Source of the DNA: Phylloscopus collybita | Taxonomy: Eukaryota; Chordata; Aves; Passeriformes; Phylloscopidae | DNA length: 64,000 bases | Assembly: GCA_027886175.1 (NCBI GenBank) | Contig: JAJNNQ010000013.1 | Coordinates: 9,274,001 to 9,338,000 of the forward strand | Direction: 5' to 3' | Part shown: positions 1 to 11,064 of the stretch, one piece after another | Numbering within the stretch: position 1 is the stretch's first letter | How the letters are laid out: every line of letters starts with the position of its first letter | Position numbers and translations under genes: made by a program | The notes under the pieces: model-generated | The model's database searches: none | Seen by the model: the letters and a program-made list of their open reading frames with translations, nothing else | What the model was told of the DNA's origin: nothing

Positions 1-1263
1 GATATACAGCTTCCAGATGGCAACTCTGTGGTTCCAGAGTTTGAAAGAAAAGTGGAATTCACCACCAACTGCTTTTTTCCCAGGTCCTTCAGCTCCAGCC
101 TCCTGAAAGTCCAAGGCCTGATGTGTCAGGGTGCACCCAGATGCTGTTGCCCACTGCTATACTCCTTGTCCCCTTAGTGGTGGGTAGGAGTTTTAGAAGG
201 CCCACCAAGAAGATGTCAGTGCACACCAACACAAGTGCAGCAATCCTGCTGTCTCCAGTAGCCTTCTACACTAACATTTAAGGGAACATTAACATCATTA
301 ATACAATACAGAAGAGTCACACTTTTAACAAAAATACCTGTGTTACATTACATTATTACAATGAAAACCTTTTTTTCTGGCTCTGTTAGTATGTTCAAAT
401 GACAGCATATAATCATAATGACATCCTTCTGCAGCTGAAGCCTTCTATTATCAACTCTGTTTCTGCCCTATAGAGCTTCACTTCTATTGACCAGACAGTT
501 AGCCCAGTTCAATTATTCAATCTCAAATCAATAGATTTAGCTCTACGTATAATAGTTAAGGTGTAAACACTATGCACATGCTCTTTCAGCTTAATTCATG
601 TACTTGCAAATCTGAATTTATATATTAATTTTTTAAGAAACGTGCAAACTTCAGTTTTCATATTAGGCCGTTCTTTCCTCCCATGAGCTCTGCCCCTGTT
701 TCAGGTGTTACATTTGCAGAAATCAAGTTTAACTTGCCTACAACATGAATTTCTGTCTTTCACAGATAAAAAAGGGAAAGTAAGAATGATAATTATTTGA
801 TTCTGATTACGCTGAATAAAGCAATAAAATAGCAGTATGACTTTTATGCAGATCCAGTCAATATTTCATTGCTAAAGCAGTCACTCAAGGTGTGAATTGA
901 TGCAGAAAATACAGCCTTTAGACTTACTGCACTTCTGACACTTGTATCACAAACAATTTGGTTCAATTACTGCAGATCTGTGTCTGTGTCTGTGCCTATA
1001 CCTACACAAACCACATGTAAATGTATCATGTTATAGGCTCTTGGTTACCTACATTTCTTCACACACAAAAAATAGATAGCAAGAAAGTAAGCTGAACCAA
1101 CACGTGTACACAGAAGTGAACGCCTCCATCTTTCATTCTAGTTAGAAGCAACTTTATTAATTTTGCCCCTCCAAGCTTCCAGGGCTTCCAGATGACAGCC
1201 AGATTTTACACTCTTTTCTCAAACAAATGCATGTTGACTCGAGCAGCACACACCCCCCCCACT
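1..1263. other. Non-coding AT-rich DNA, nothing recognised
   Basis: No open frame, repeat family or RNA gene is recognised here. The stretch is AT-rich with short homopolymers and one C8 run (1253-1260). The C8 run joins a short CA-rich stretch just before the diverged tandem duplication. Confidence 0.6.
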
Positions 1264-1338
1264 CAATGCTTTAGCACTGTAGAACAGATTCTTGATTACC
1301 TACAATGCTTTAACATTGTTTAACAGATTCCTGATTAC
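1264..1338. repeat. Diverged 39-bp-period tandem duplication (2 copies)
   Basis: Two 36-base copies begin at 1264 and 1303. They share the start CAATGCTTTA and the end TGATTAC, with 31 of 36 positions identical when aligned by eye. The five differences show the duplication is old. There is no third copy, so this is a local duplication and not a satellite. Confidence 0.8.
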
Positions 1339-2628
1339 TTAATTCCTGAAAGTACATCCATTTTTGTGCATCTAGGAAACAGATCTAACACTAGTGCCAT
1401 AATGCAGTATCTTTACTGACCAGGTAACCCAGAATAATATGGTTACAACTTATCTGAGCCTGAGTTCAAACAGTACTACCCAATGAAATACTGATTTCCT
1501 GGGGAACACCCTTGCTGTTACCTGCCTTGAACCCGTCCAGGACTATGTCCAAAGCAGCTGCAGTTTATAAGCTGAAGGATAATGCCAGGGAGCTGTTACA
1601 GCAAGGAAATCTAAAGCAATTTCTGCATACAACCATTACAATGTGACTGTTAAAAGACAGATAAGAATTTCTCTATCATTGTCAAGGGAACAATAGGCTT
1701 AAAAATTTGGAAAGGCTTTAAAACATAAAATATCAAAAGAAAAGTTGCAACTCAGTCTTCCTACTGACCCGTTTACTCCAACTTCAGATTATCTGCTCCC
1801 AAGGTATTAGCATAAACTTCTTCAGTGTTATTAAAGGCTGTATCTGCATTCTTTAGCACTGTTTGCATTTAGTACACATATTTTCAGAATGCTAACAGTC
1901 TTTTATTCAATAATGAATTTGGCAGAAAAACAACAATCGTCTCTCTCTTTTAATGTTATTTTTTTCTAAATAAATTCTCTAAACCTGATTGAGTTACATC
2001 AATCATACTTGAATCATACTTTGGAAGATGCAACTTGGAGTTTTTGAATAATTGAAGCACTTAAGCAAATCAGACTTTTATTCTTCATCCACTGAGAAGC
2101 CTCAGATTTAAGATGAAAGAGCTGGACTGCCTTCCTCTCTCCTTATCCTGCAAGGTCCCTTCATTCTCCCTGTTTTCCCAGTAGATTTACTTGTGAATCT
2201 GGTGACAGCCACATTTGAAGTCCTGAGGTCTGACTCCTGACCTCAGTTATGTTAGCCCTTCCCTGCAGAAGAACTACCCCTTGGATCACTGACTTGCTAT
2301 TATTCTATGGTTAATAGACCTGAGCTGTGCAATATTTTTTTATCTGGCTACAGTCCTATCTCTAAATTCTCTATTTAGAATGAATACCGATTTTGTGACA
2401 TGAAGTCTGCTATATAATGAAATGCAAACAATGAAAAGGCTAAATCAGTTTACAAAAAATCTATTTGTCAAACAGTGTGGAGATGCTCCCAATTTAGTCT
2501 GGGCAGTGCATGCAGCTCTTGATAAGGGAGTTAAAACCGAGCCGTTCCACTGCATAAAAATAAAAGCATATGCAAGGGAGAGGCATTTTCTTTAGGAGAC
2601 TCTTCCCTAGAACCTATAGATAATTATT
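1339..2628. other. Non-coding AT-rich DNA, nothing recognised
   Basis: Scattered AT-rich sequence with poly-T and poly-A stretches shorter than 10. No coding frame, splice-flanked exon or repeat family is identified. Confidence 0.6.
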
Positions 2629-2675
2629 AAAAAAAAAAAAAAAAAAATACACTCTCCCCCCCCCCCCCCCCCCCC
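2629..2675. repeat. A19 run followed by C20 run
   Basis: A 19-base A homopolymer (2629-2647) is followed eight bases later by a 20-base C homopolymer (2656-2675). The C run is G20 on the minus strand and could form a G-quadruplex, or an i-motif on the C strand. Long C homopolymers are also prone to sequencing and assembly length error, so the exact lengths may be unreliable. Confidence 0.9.
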
Positions 2676-2749
2676 TTGGATTCTGCAGGAATTTTCCAAG
2701 AGCCAGGAGCACTGTTAAAGGAGGTAACAGCAAACGCCTCCCCAGCGCA

Positions 2750-3420
2750 GTCCCCTTATGTCACATTTGCATTTCTATTCAGCTACACTGCCTGACAATG
2801 AAGCAAATGGGCCTGCCTTATCTGTACAATTCCGGACAACAGAGATTTCTAAGCCATACAAAGGAACGAGCTTAACATTCAGCACTCAACACCTCCTGGT
2901 GTCCCCCCTCAGCCCCCGCCCCCGGCCCTGGGGGGATGGCGGCCACACGAACACCTGGCCACGCCACAGCCTGACACCCTCGCACGGCATCCGAAAAGGA
3001 GCCGGGCACGAGAATAACAATAAATTACAAGGAAAAGCCATCGAGACTTTTAAGGAGCTCGCCAAGCCTCAAGGAAGAAAACATTCCCAACCCTCCAGAT
3101 TTTCAGGCTTTGTCTGGAGCGTAAAGGAGTGTCCCTGGAATGTAAAAGTAGATAATATCTAGTCAACCATTTGTGACTCCCGCCGTCCCTTTTAGGCTGG
3201 TATTTAATACAGCAGATGAAACCTATAGAGCCTTTTATCAGGGAAATTTCATATCACCCTAGTTTTCATTAGAAAACCTTTAGCAGCTAGGCTGGCTAAC
3301 TCATGCCATTTCATTGCACTACGAGGAAATTTCCGGCTAATTCCTTCAAAATTAATATCGTCTGATTTAAAAGTTAGAAATGACACGAAAAAACCTGCAC
3401 AAGCTGAAACCTCCAGATCA
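2750..3420. promoter_or_regulatory. Candidate conserved non-coding element, CpG-containing
   Basis: About ten CpG dinucleotides cluster at 2916-3012, far above the surrounding AT-rich DNA. The flanks are non-repetitive AT-rich sequence with motif-like words such as ATTTGCAT near 2765 (octamer-like) and TTAATATCG near 3353. A 134-codon open frame crosses it (2758-3162, plus), but its translation is low in recognisable structure and rich in Pro, His, Thr and Ser, as expected of a GC-rich enhancer read by chance. Regulatory identity is inferred. No alignment was possible. It could instead be an unrecognised exon. Confidence 0.35.
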
Positions 3421-3540
3421 AACTCGTGTTATGACAGGACTTAAGCCAGCTATAATACAGTCTAGGGCTTTAAACAGCAAGGAAAAAAATTACAGTGACA
3501 CAGTTCTGTAGACACTTTGGCTTTAGTCTGGCTTTACATG

Positions 3541-3568
3541 AGATAGATATATATATAGATATATATGC
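3541..3568. repeat. AT/GATA-type microsatellite
   Basis: A short imperfect run alternates AGATAGAT and ATATAT units. No other feature is attached to it. Confidence 0.8.
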
Positions 3569-6500
3569 ACTTACACATTGTATCTGTCTTCTTGCTTCTC
3601 TCTTGCGCACAAATACTCAGGGTAACAAAATAGGCTTCAATCTCAAGTACAAGAAACTTCATTGTGAATGGGGTTATCCATGTGTTTATTTGTATACACA
3701 GAAGTAATCTGGGGTAGCAAGTATGGAGAGGGAGGTGGGAGAGTGTCCCTCATTTTGTCCCAAATAGTATATCCTAAAGCAGAATATACCTTTTACATAG
3801 CATACCAGATTTTAAACTGCTGCCTTATACCTTAATTGTCCTGATCTTCCAGGTAAGTTTATTCTTTGCTGTTGAACAAATGCTGAATTTCTCCCTAGAG
3901 GTGGTTGCAATGAGTAGTGATTCTCTATCTTTTTCTCACTCGCACAGTTTTGAAGATTTACAGGCATGAATATCATCACGTTAACACAAAATGATATTAC
4001 TATTGCCAAAAAACAAGGCAGTTAAGCACAGAGACAGTGAGGAACGCAGAGCACTTACTCGGATTCAAAGGAAACCCAAAGCTCCTTAAAGCAGCCCATT
4101 GTTTCAAATTTTACTAATATCGATGCATCAAAAGCTTCTCTGGTTGTTGCCTTTACATGAGTTGGAGCGCAAGAGGCTGGAGTGCATTCTGCCTCTTCAA
4201 GTGCTCAGGAGGGAACAGCCAACTTTTATTATCCTTAGCACCAAGAATGGCTTCATTGACAAGAAGGCATGAAACTAGCATTGTCCTGGAATCACACCTC
4301 CTAAGGCACTGCAGATCCCTCAAACTCTATCAAGGTGACAGATCATTTTTACCTTCGACTGTACAGGCATACGAGCAAACTTCATACAAGGCAAGGGAAT
4401 ATGGTACAGTGCAGAGCAAATTTTAGTCCTTACACTTGCTGTGATCAAAATAAAATATAGGACAGAATTAAATAATTGCTACTAATATGTCAGTATTTAA
4501 AACACTCTTCTAGTCTGTAGTGTCAGAGATGCTATGAGGTATCACACACTCCCACGTTATTGGAACCACTTGTTTTTGTTGATTTATTAAAACAACAATT
4601 AGTACAGATGGGAGCGAGATGTGGTAGCTGAGTAAAGAAGAAAAGAAACCAAGTGAAACATTTTTTCCAGAGATTGGTCCAAGGTTTATTTTAATCTCAA
4701 ATCAGGTAATCTAAAAGGCTTGCGGTAACTATCCAAACGAAAATAAGCCCTTACTTCTACCCCTTCATTAACATGCAAGGACAGAAGTTGCAGCATTTAC
4801 CTTGCTGAAAGCATACACAGTTTATGCCTGCGTATTGCATCTTGAAGATACCTGTCAGGATGGTTTCTACAAGCCTGTCCCTTCTGGAGTAGACTAAGCA
4901 ACACAGCTGACCCAGAAGGATTAGATGAGAAATTCAACTAATTAATGAGCCCTGCAGGCAAAACATCATTTCTTCTGCTCTTTGGGGCTTTTACAAGGTC
5001 AGCTGGTTTGTTGGGTTTTTTTCCCAGCATCAGGTCAGACTCACTCATCTGTCAATTTACACAAGATTTGTAAGACAATAGTGGCCACTATCAAGCCAAA
5101 CAACATGGTACATTTTCTCCAATCCCTACAGTAAGGGAAGAACTGTTCTGGCCAATTCAGCTTTATTAAAATATTCTTCTCTAATGTTACTTTTCTCTTC
5201 CAGGGGCAATAGCTTAGAATTACAAACACAATACTTCTCGTTTACAAAAATATTCTGGATCACAAGTTCAAATATTCCGGAACACAGCTCAACTCCCCCC
5301 TCCTGCTCTGCTGTCTTTCTGATGATTGCTTTTGTGAGCGTCACATGGCACAGTTTTCTTCCATCTGCCAGAGAAGTTTCCCAAAAAGTATATCAAGTTC
5401 AAAAAATGAGGAATCTGAATAGGAGACTCATTCAGATAGAATTCAGAAAAATTATCAGCTCACCTCATCTGTTTCTCTAGCAGTATGTGCACTGTTACCA
5501 TCCAATGGCCTCTCTGGTAATAAACTTGTCCCACCTCCCATCTGCTCTTCTTGCTGGCCTCCTGCCACTTCAGCCTCAGTCCTTTCCTGTCTTCAAGATG
5601 TCATTCAACTTCACTTGCTCCCCTACCCATTTGTTTCTCTTTCCAAGTGAGATCAAGCATACATCTTTCTATGTCTCTCACTCCAGCCTTTAACTTCTGC
5701 TCCATCTTTTTAGTAAGTGTCTATATTTCTGCTCCATTTATCATAGTTGGCAGTATGCACTATGCAGGTGTCAGGGAAACCAAGAGAGAGTTCACTATTC
5801 ATGATGCTGCCTTTTCAGCCTTCTTGTGGCTTGCCATTGAATGTCAGCTCCTTAACACCGAGCTGTATGGTGAGGAGAATATTATCAGTTAAAGACAAAT
5901 TACTTGAAGCCAATACAGAAGCATGTGAACAAACGAGGCTGCTTTAGACTTTTTCAGCCTGATCTCTTTAAGATTTTTATTTCCTTATTACTTGAGTTTT
6001 CATGTCATCCCTACAGGATTTTTTCCTTATTGGCTAAAATAATAAACGTACAAGACACGGTAAAGTGCTGGGATATAACATGAGGGCAGACCTCTGCAAA
6101 CGTGAATAGCTAATGCTTGACTTCAGTAAATGCTTTCTTTTCACATCAATACAGGCTTGTGTTTCACCAAATGTAATCCAGCTCAGAAAAAGAGACATCT
6201 TGGGCTCAGCAGAAAAGAAGTCAGAGGTAAACGAGAAACACCTTTGCTGGCTTTTTGCAAAGACTGACAGCAAAACTCCACCCATCTCCTCGGCTGCCTT
6301 GAGCAGGGAGGAGGCACAGCCTTGCCCCTAAGGCTGAGCCCAAGAGGATGGGTTCACCTGCTATCAGCCAAAAACCACAGCTTTTAAGGACAACACTCTA
6401 TTCCACAAACATACAAACATCATAAGAATCTAACTTAGCAAGGAGAGAGTTAACTTGATGAGAATTCACAAATTACAGGTATGACAATGGTTTTCAGGTC

Positions 6501-8292
6501 AAACAGTTCTTTGGACAAATGCAAGTTAGGGACATCTTGAAATAAGGGGAAGAATTAACTACTGAAGTAACTCATATGTGAGGTAGCTTGAATTATTTTG
6601 CATAAAGTGCAGTACAAAAGTTTCCGTGCAAAGATTTTTGAACTCAAGATACACAGTTCATCATGACTACAGTCTGATTTAAACTCTGTTTCTCCTACAG
6701 AGGAAGTGCACACATCCAACATGAGCACAATTCACCGTTTTCTATTCTGTATGACAAAGAACAAACAGTCCTCATAATCATTTATTTCCAAACACTTCTG
6801 CCCCGGCCACCTTCCTTGTTTTACCCATCGTTAGTATGACAGCAACAGTAAAAGTAGAATTTTTCTTACAGTAAAACAGACAAAGTGTCCCATTCCATCC
6901 TCACCAATACTTTATGCATTCTTTAAAACAAGCCTGCAAAATGGTTCTGTGATTGCTGGAGCCACATCTGACAACTTTTCACTTCTTCTTTCACATAATT
7001 TCTGTGAAAGTGACAAGAACTATTGATGTAAATACAGACATAAAACTAAAACTAAGGGCCTAACATAAAAATTTAGTTTAATGCCTTGCAAAATTTCTCA
7101 GGGGGATAAAGTTTCATATTTCTCCAATATTGTAGGTATTAAATTTCAAATTGAAATTCAAATCTGAACATTTGCCAAATTATTTGCTGGATTTTCCCTC
7201 CTTTGCTAGAAGGCAGTAAAACATATTCTAGTTCACTGATCAACTATGTCCTTTTGTATTCAGAGACCACTACACGATGTCCTTACCTTAAAGAAAACGG
7301 TAGACTAAACAATTGCTTTAGGTATTGTAGCCTATTTCCTGTCACTGTTACACCACCTGAGAAAAAATCCACACCTCCAGAAGAAGGTCAGCAGGAGTGG
7401 GTCAAGGTTATGGCTGAAAAGGCACTCGAAGTGCAGGACAGCTCCACACTGGGAAGGGGTAACACAGCTCTGTGGGCAACACACGTGGCGTATTACGAGT
7501 AATGGCAGATTACAATGATATAATGAAGGGATGCCTCTCGTACCCTGAAAGACAAGGACAGCATAAGACAAGAACCCATCCAATTATCTCCACTCTTATT
7601 TTATTCCTCATCCTTCAGTCAACTATCTCAAGCATGGGAAGCACCCTCTTAAATCAATCCTACGTTCATTTCATTTATCCCTTTACAGGTATGCTCATTT
7701 TATTCTGGTCCACTCGGAGTCTGGCACGACTGAGAAGAACAAATTAACGTGAGCATAAAAATCTAGCAGGCTCTGTCTGTAAGGAGTGACCACGTATTTT
7801 TCTTGTCACATTCCCTCCCCTCTACCCAAGTTCCTCAAACCAGCCTCTGTGCCAATGAAGCTATTTAGTACCCCATGCCATCATGTGCAGTGGGGCAAAT
7901 CCACACCCTATTGACCACCACTCCATAGCTGTTTGCCTTGTCTCTCTGGTTCGACAAGTCTGCGCTGATGGCACCTGTTAAAGCTGCTTCAACTAAGCTG
8001 TTCTGCATTTGTCTGGCTGGATTTGGACTTCCCGGATCCCTGACTGAATACAAAGTGATTTGAAAAAACGGTGTTTGGCAACAAGCACAGTGGGGAGTAC
8101 ACTGCGTGTTGGTATACAAGAGCACAATGTGTTCTTCATAGCATCACTGAGGGAGCATGCTGCTCGAATCTCTCTGCTGTCGAGATCAAAATGGTCTCCT
8201 TTGTTGTCAGCTGTTTAATAGCAGCTGTTTAATGTAATTCCAAATGATCTGCTTGAATGAAGTTGTCATTCTTGCAGTTCACTTTAATGTAG
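3569..8292. other. Non-coding DNA, nothing recognised
   Basis: A 4.7-kb stretch without a supportable gene. Part of it (about 5487-5720) is pyrimidine-rich on the plus strand. That explains the Ser/Leu/Phe-rich open frames in two overlapping registers there, a sign of composition and not coding. A short direct repeat of CAGCTGTTTAAT occurs at 8208-8219 and 8222-8233. No transposon family is recognised. Confidence 0.55.
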
Positions 8293-8333
8293 TAAAAAAA
8301 AGAAACCAAACCAAATGAAAAAAAACCAAACCA
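8293..8333. repeat. A/C-rich simple repeat (AACC-like)
   Basis: Degenerate A-rich sequence with repeated AAACC units. It is one of several similar A/C-rich patches on the plus strand of this window. Confidence 0.8.
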
Positions 8334-9033
8334 CGGCTTGGCCACATTATTTTTCTATTGTTCTTATGAAAAGTTGCACTCTCTCATATTTCTGCTAACC
8401 TATAAAAATAATAAAAGTCCAATTTCTTGAAATAAAACATAATTTTGAGGGAAAAATAGGCAATATTTATTTCAAAACACTTTCCTTTCAGACACTTGAG
8501 AATGGCTTAAATAAAAAAATATCTTTGCTACTAAAAAATACACACTGAAACAAGTGAACTTGTCAGCAAATATGCAGGCAAAAAGAATATCTATTTCTAT
8601 AGCTATTTCAAGACATTCTCCCCTAATGGGGGTTATAATTTACTTTATTGCATTTCATAAAGCAGAAAAAGTTGTAGCAGAATGTTGATAGAGTAAAAAA
8701 AACATATGCACACTTCTTGATGAAGCAGTTTAGCTGAAAAAAGTATGCCTTAACATCAAGAAAGTATGCCTTTATATTGTGTGGGTTTTGTTAAAATCTG
8801 TTTGATACCAAGAACAATAATAAGGATCATAATCTGTAAAAATATTTGCAGCTCTCTGATGAACAATAGAGGGCACTAATGTTTCTAATCTGGCAAACGC
8901 ATCACGCGCCAGACAGACAAAATAGACGTGGTACTTGTAGCACACAAACCACATCATCTATGCTAAATACGTAGATAGTAGGGAGAGGATTTCTGTCTCT
9001 CAGAAAAGTTCTTTTTGTCCTTTAAACTTCCTC
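8334..9033. other. Non-coding AT-rich DNA with a short direct repeat
   Basis: AT-rich, no gene. The word AAAGTATGCCTT occurs twice (about 8740-8751 and 8761-8772), about 21 bases apart, suggesting a small slippage duplication. Nothing else is recognised. Confidence 0.55.
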
Positions 9034-9058
9034 TTTTTTTTCTTTTTTTTTTTTTTTT
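9034..9058. repeat. Poly-T tract (T8-C-T16)
   Basis: A T8 run, one C, then a T16 run. No retroelement body is recognised on either side, so I call it a simple repeat. Confidence 0.85.
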
Positions 9059-10976
9059 GCCTGCAGAAAGTAGGATGTGATAATAACACGCTAATACTTG
9101 CAGCCTTTCAAAGCGTTATTTTCTTTTGTTCATTGAACAAAGCCGACGCAACTTTTCCTGGTATAAATCCTTCTCCTGTGTACTTTCTCACCACATTCTT
9201 CTCTGTTTACCTACAGCTGTGTACAGTAGTTCAAGGTAAAGCAATTGCACTGATAAATGCGGAAGCTGAAGGATGCTTAACTCGTGTTACCTGCGTTCCC
9301 AGCAATCTAATACAGAAATACTGGCTGGTGACATCAGTAACTGGGAGATCCTGGGGCACCACCTGAAAGCTCTAAGCTAGAAGGGCTTCTCAGGGAATAT
9401 TACACCACTGAAGTGTTTTAAGCAGTTTCACTTAGCTCTGGAAAGATGTAGCTGCTGGAAGCGGTACTTTCAATAACAGATGCAGGGCAAGTATATTAGA
9501 ATGGTTTTGCAGCTTAAACTACCTTTTCTCTACAAGCACTAGAAACACCCATTTAGAAAACAATTCAGCCTTTTCCCCCAGAATAAATCTCAAGAAGATA
9601 AAAACTTTGTTAGTAATATTAGTAGCTGAACACTGTCTACCTTTTCTTAAATGCTTACTAGTGTCTCTCATTGCTATTCAAAGAAACAGATTTATTTCTC
9701 AGCCTTGGAGATTGAAACTTTGGCAAGAGAGACTTAAATAGCAGACACCAACTAACAGATTGTTGCTAATATTGTGAAAAATTGGTAAATGCACTGTGAT
9801 TAGTTCAGAGTAACTTATATGGAGAAACATAAGAAATACTAATATTCTGATGCAGTACTTTCAGCACTTACTGTTAACGAATAATAAAACAAGTTCACAC
9901 TGTCTGCAGACAGCACAGTTCTCATGAATTACATGGCTTCACTTCTGACTCCTCAATTTTAGAGGAGGTGCATCAGCTTTTCAAAGCTACCAAGATCTCT
10001 AGGAGATCTTCAGATATTAGCATCTTGTCTAAGTCAAATGAGACAGCTTTAAGACTGTGTTAATAGCTAGGCTCAAATCTGAAAGCTGGACTCAAGTTAC
10101 TTCCACCACCAATGCAAGACACTCACAATTAAGGAAAATAATTCAAATTTCTGTCCCAGGTCAGCCTGAAACATAATGAGTTGACACCTTCCAATCTGGA
10201 ACGTTTAAAGTCTTTTTGGCCACAGATCTGAATAGTCAATGCAAGTACTAGATGTTCTTTATTTGACTATACAGTAAAGGTCAAAAGCCTACACCTTATT
10301 CAAGCAACCCTCCTTGGAGTTTTCTGACGTCAAAAGATTATTCCCTAACTTCAAAGGGGGTTGTGTTGTTTGGTTTGTCTTTTTTTCTTCATCTTTTGGT
10401 TTAAAATATGACCTTAACACAAGCATTCTGCATTTTGTATCTTTATTTTTGTGTGTCACTGAAGAGACTGGCCTTCGCATATTTCTCTGTTTATTTCAGG
10501 CAGTCGTAATGCAAACTAACAGGTAAAATACAAGCCTTGCTATGAGGGATTATCATTGCTATTGAGGATATTATATTAAGTGCCATCATACTGATGATAC
10601 TCAACTGTATCTTACTGACTGTCTTGAGAGACAAGTAACAGCCAGACACAAAGAGGATCTGTGATGCTGCCCAACACAAAAGAGAGCATATTTTGGCATT
10701 GGAGACAGGCAAATTCTTGCTTATTTCTATGCTAAAAATGTAAACAAGAGACAGAGTTATGGACTCTAAGACATTTTGTATACAACAAAACTGCAGCAGG
10801 CCACAAGCCATAAAAATACACAGAAAGATAATGCATATGCAGAGTACCTGAAAAAGAAGAAATGTTTAAAAGTAGGATAAAAACAAGAACCTTTGATGGA
10901 CACTATTTTAAGGAACCATTTTGAGCAAATCATTGCTGTTTTACCAAAGTTCTATACAAGTGTTAAACTCAGGGGA
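9059..10976. other. Non-coding DNA, nothing recognised
   Basis: No gene or repeat family is seen. A small perfect stem (AAGATCTC / GAGATCTT, 3-base loop) lies at 9992-10010. At 8 bp it is within chance expectation for this much sequence. Confidence 0.55.
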
Positions 10977-11064
10977 AAACAAACAAACAAACAAAACCCA
11001 AAACAAAACAACAACAACAAAAAGACCCAAACAAACAAAAAACACACACACACACACACCCCCC
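10977..11064. repeat. A/C-rich simple repeat ending in (CA)n and C6
   Basis: Stacked AAAC, AAC and CA units run into an (AC)9-like microsatellite and a short C run. Two overlapping plus-strand open frames here translate to Lys/Thr/Asn/Gln-rich strings caused by the repeat and are not genes. Confidence 0.9.

Noticed and set aside
2758..3162. 134-codon open frame on the plus strand
   Set aside because: It lies in a CpG-containing block that lacks stops because of base composition. The translation has no domain and fits a candidate CNE better.
3541..3568. CRISPR-like or satellite array
   Set aside because: A simple AT/GATA microsatellite. No regularly spaced repeats with unique spacers exist anywhere in the window.
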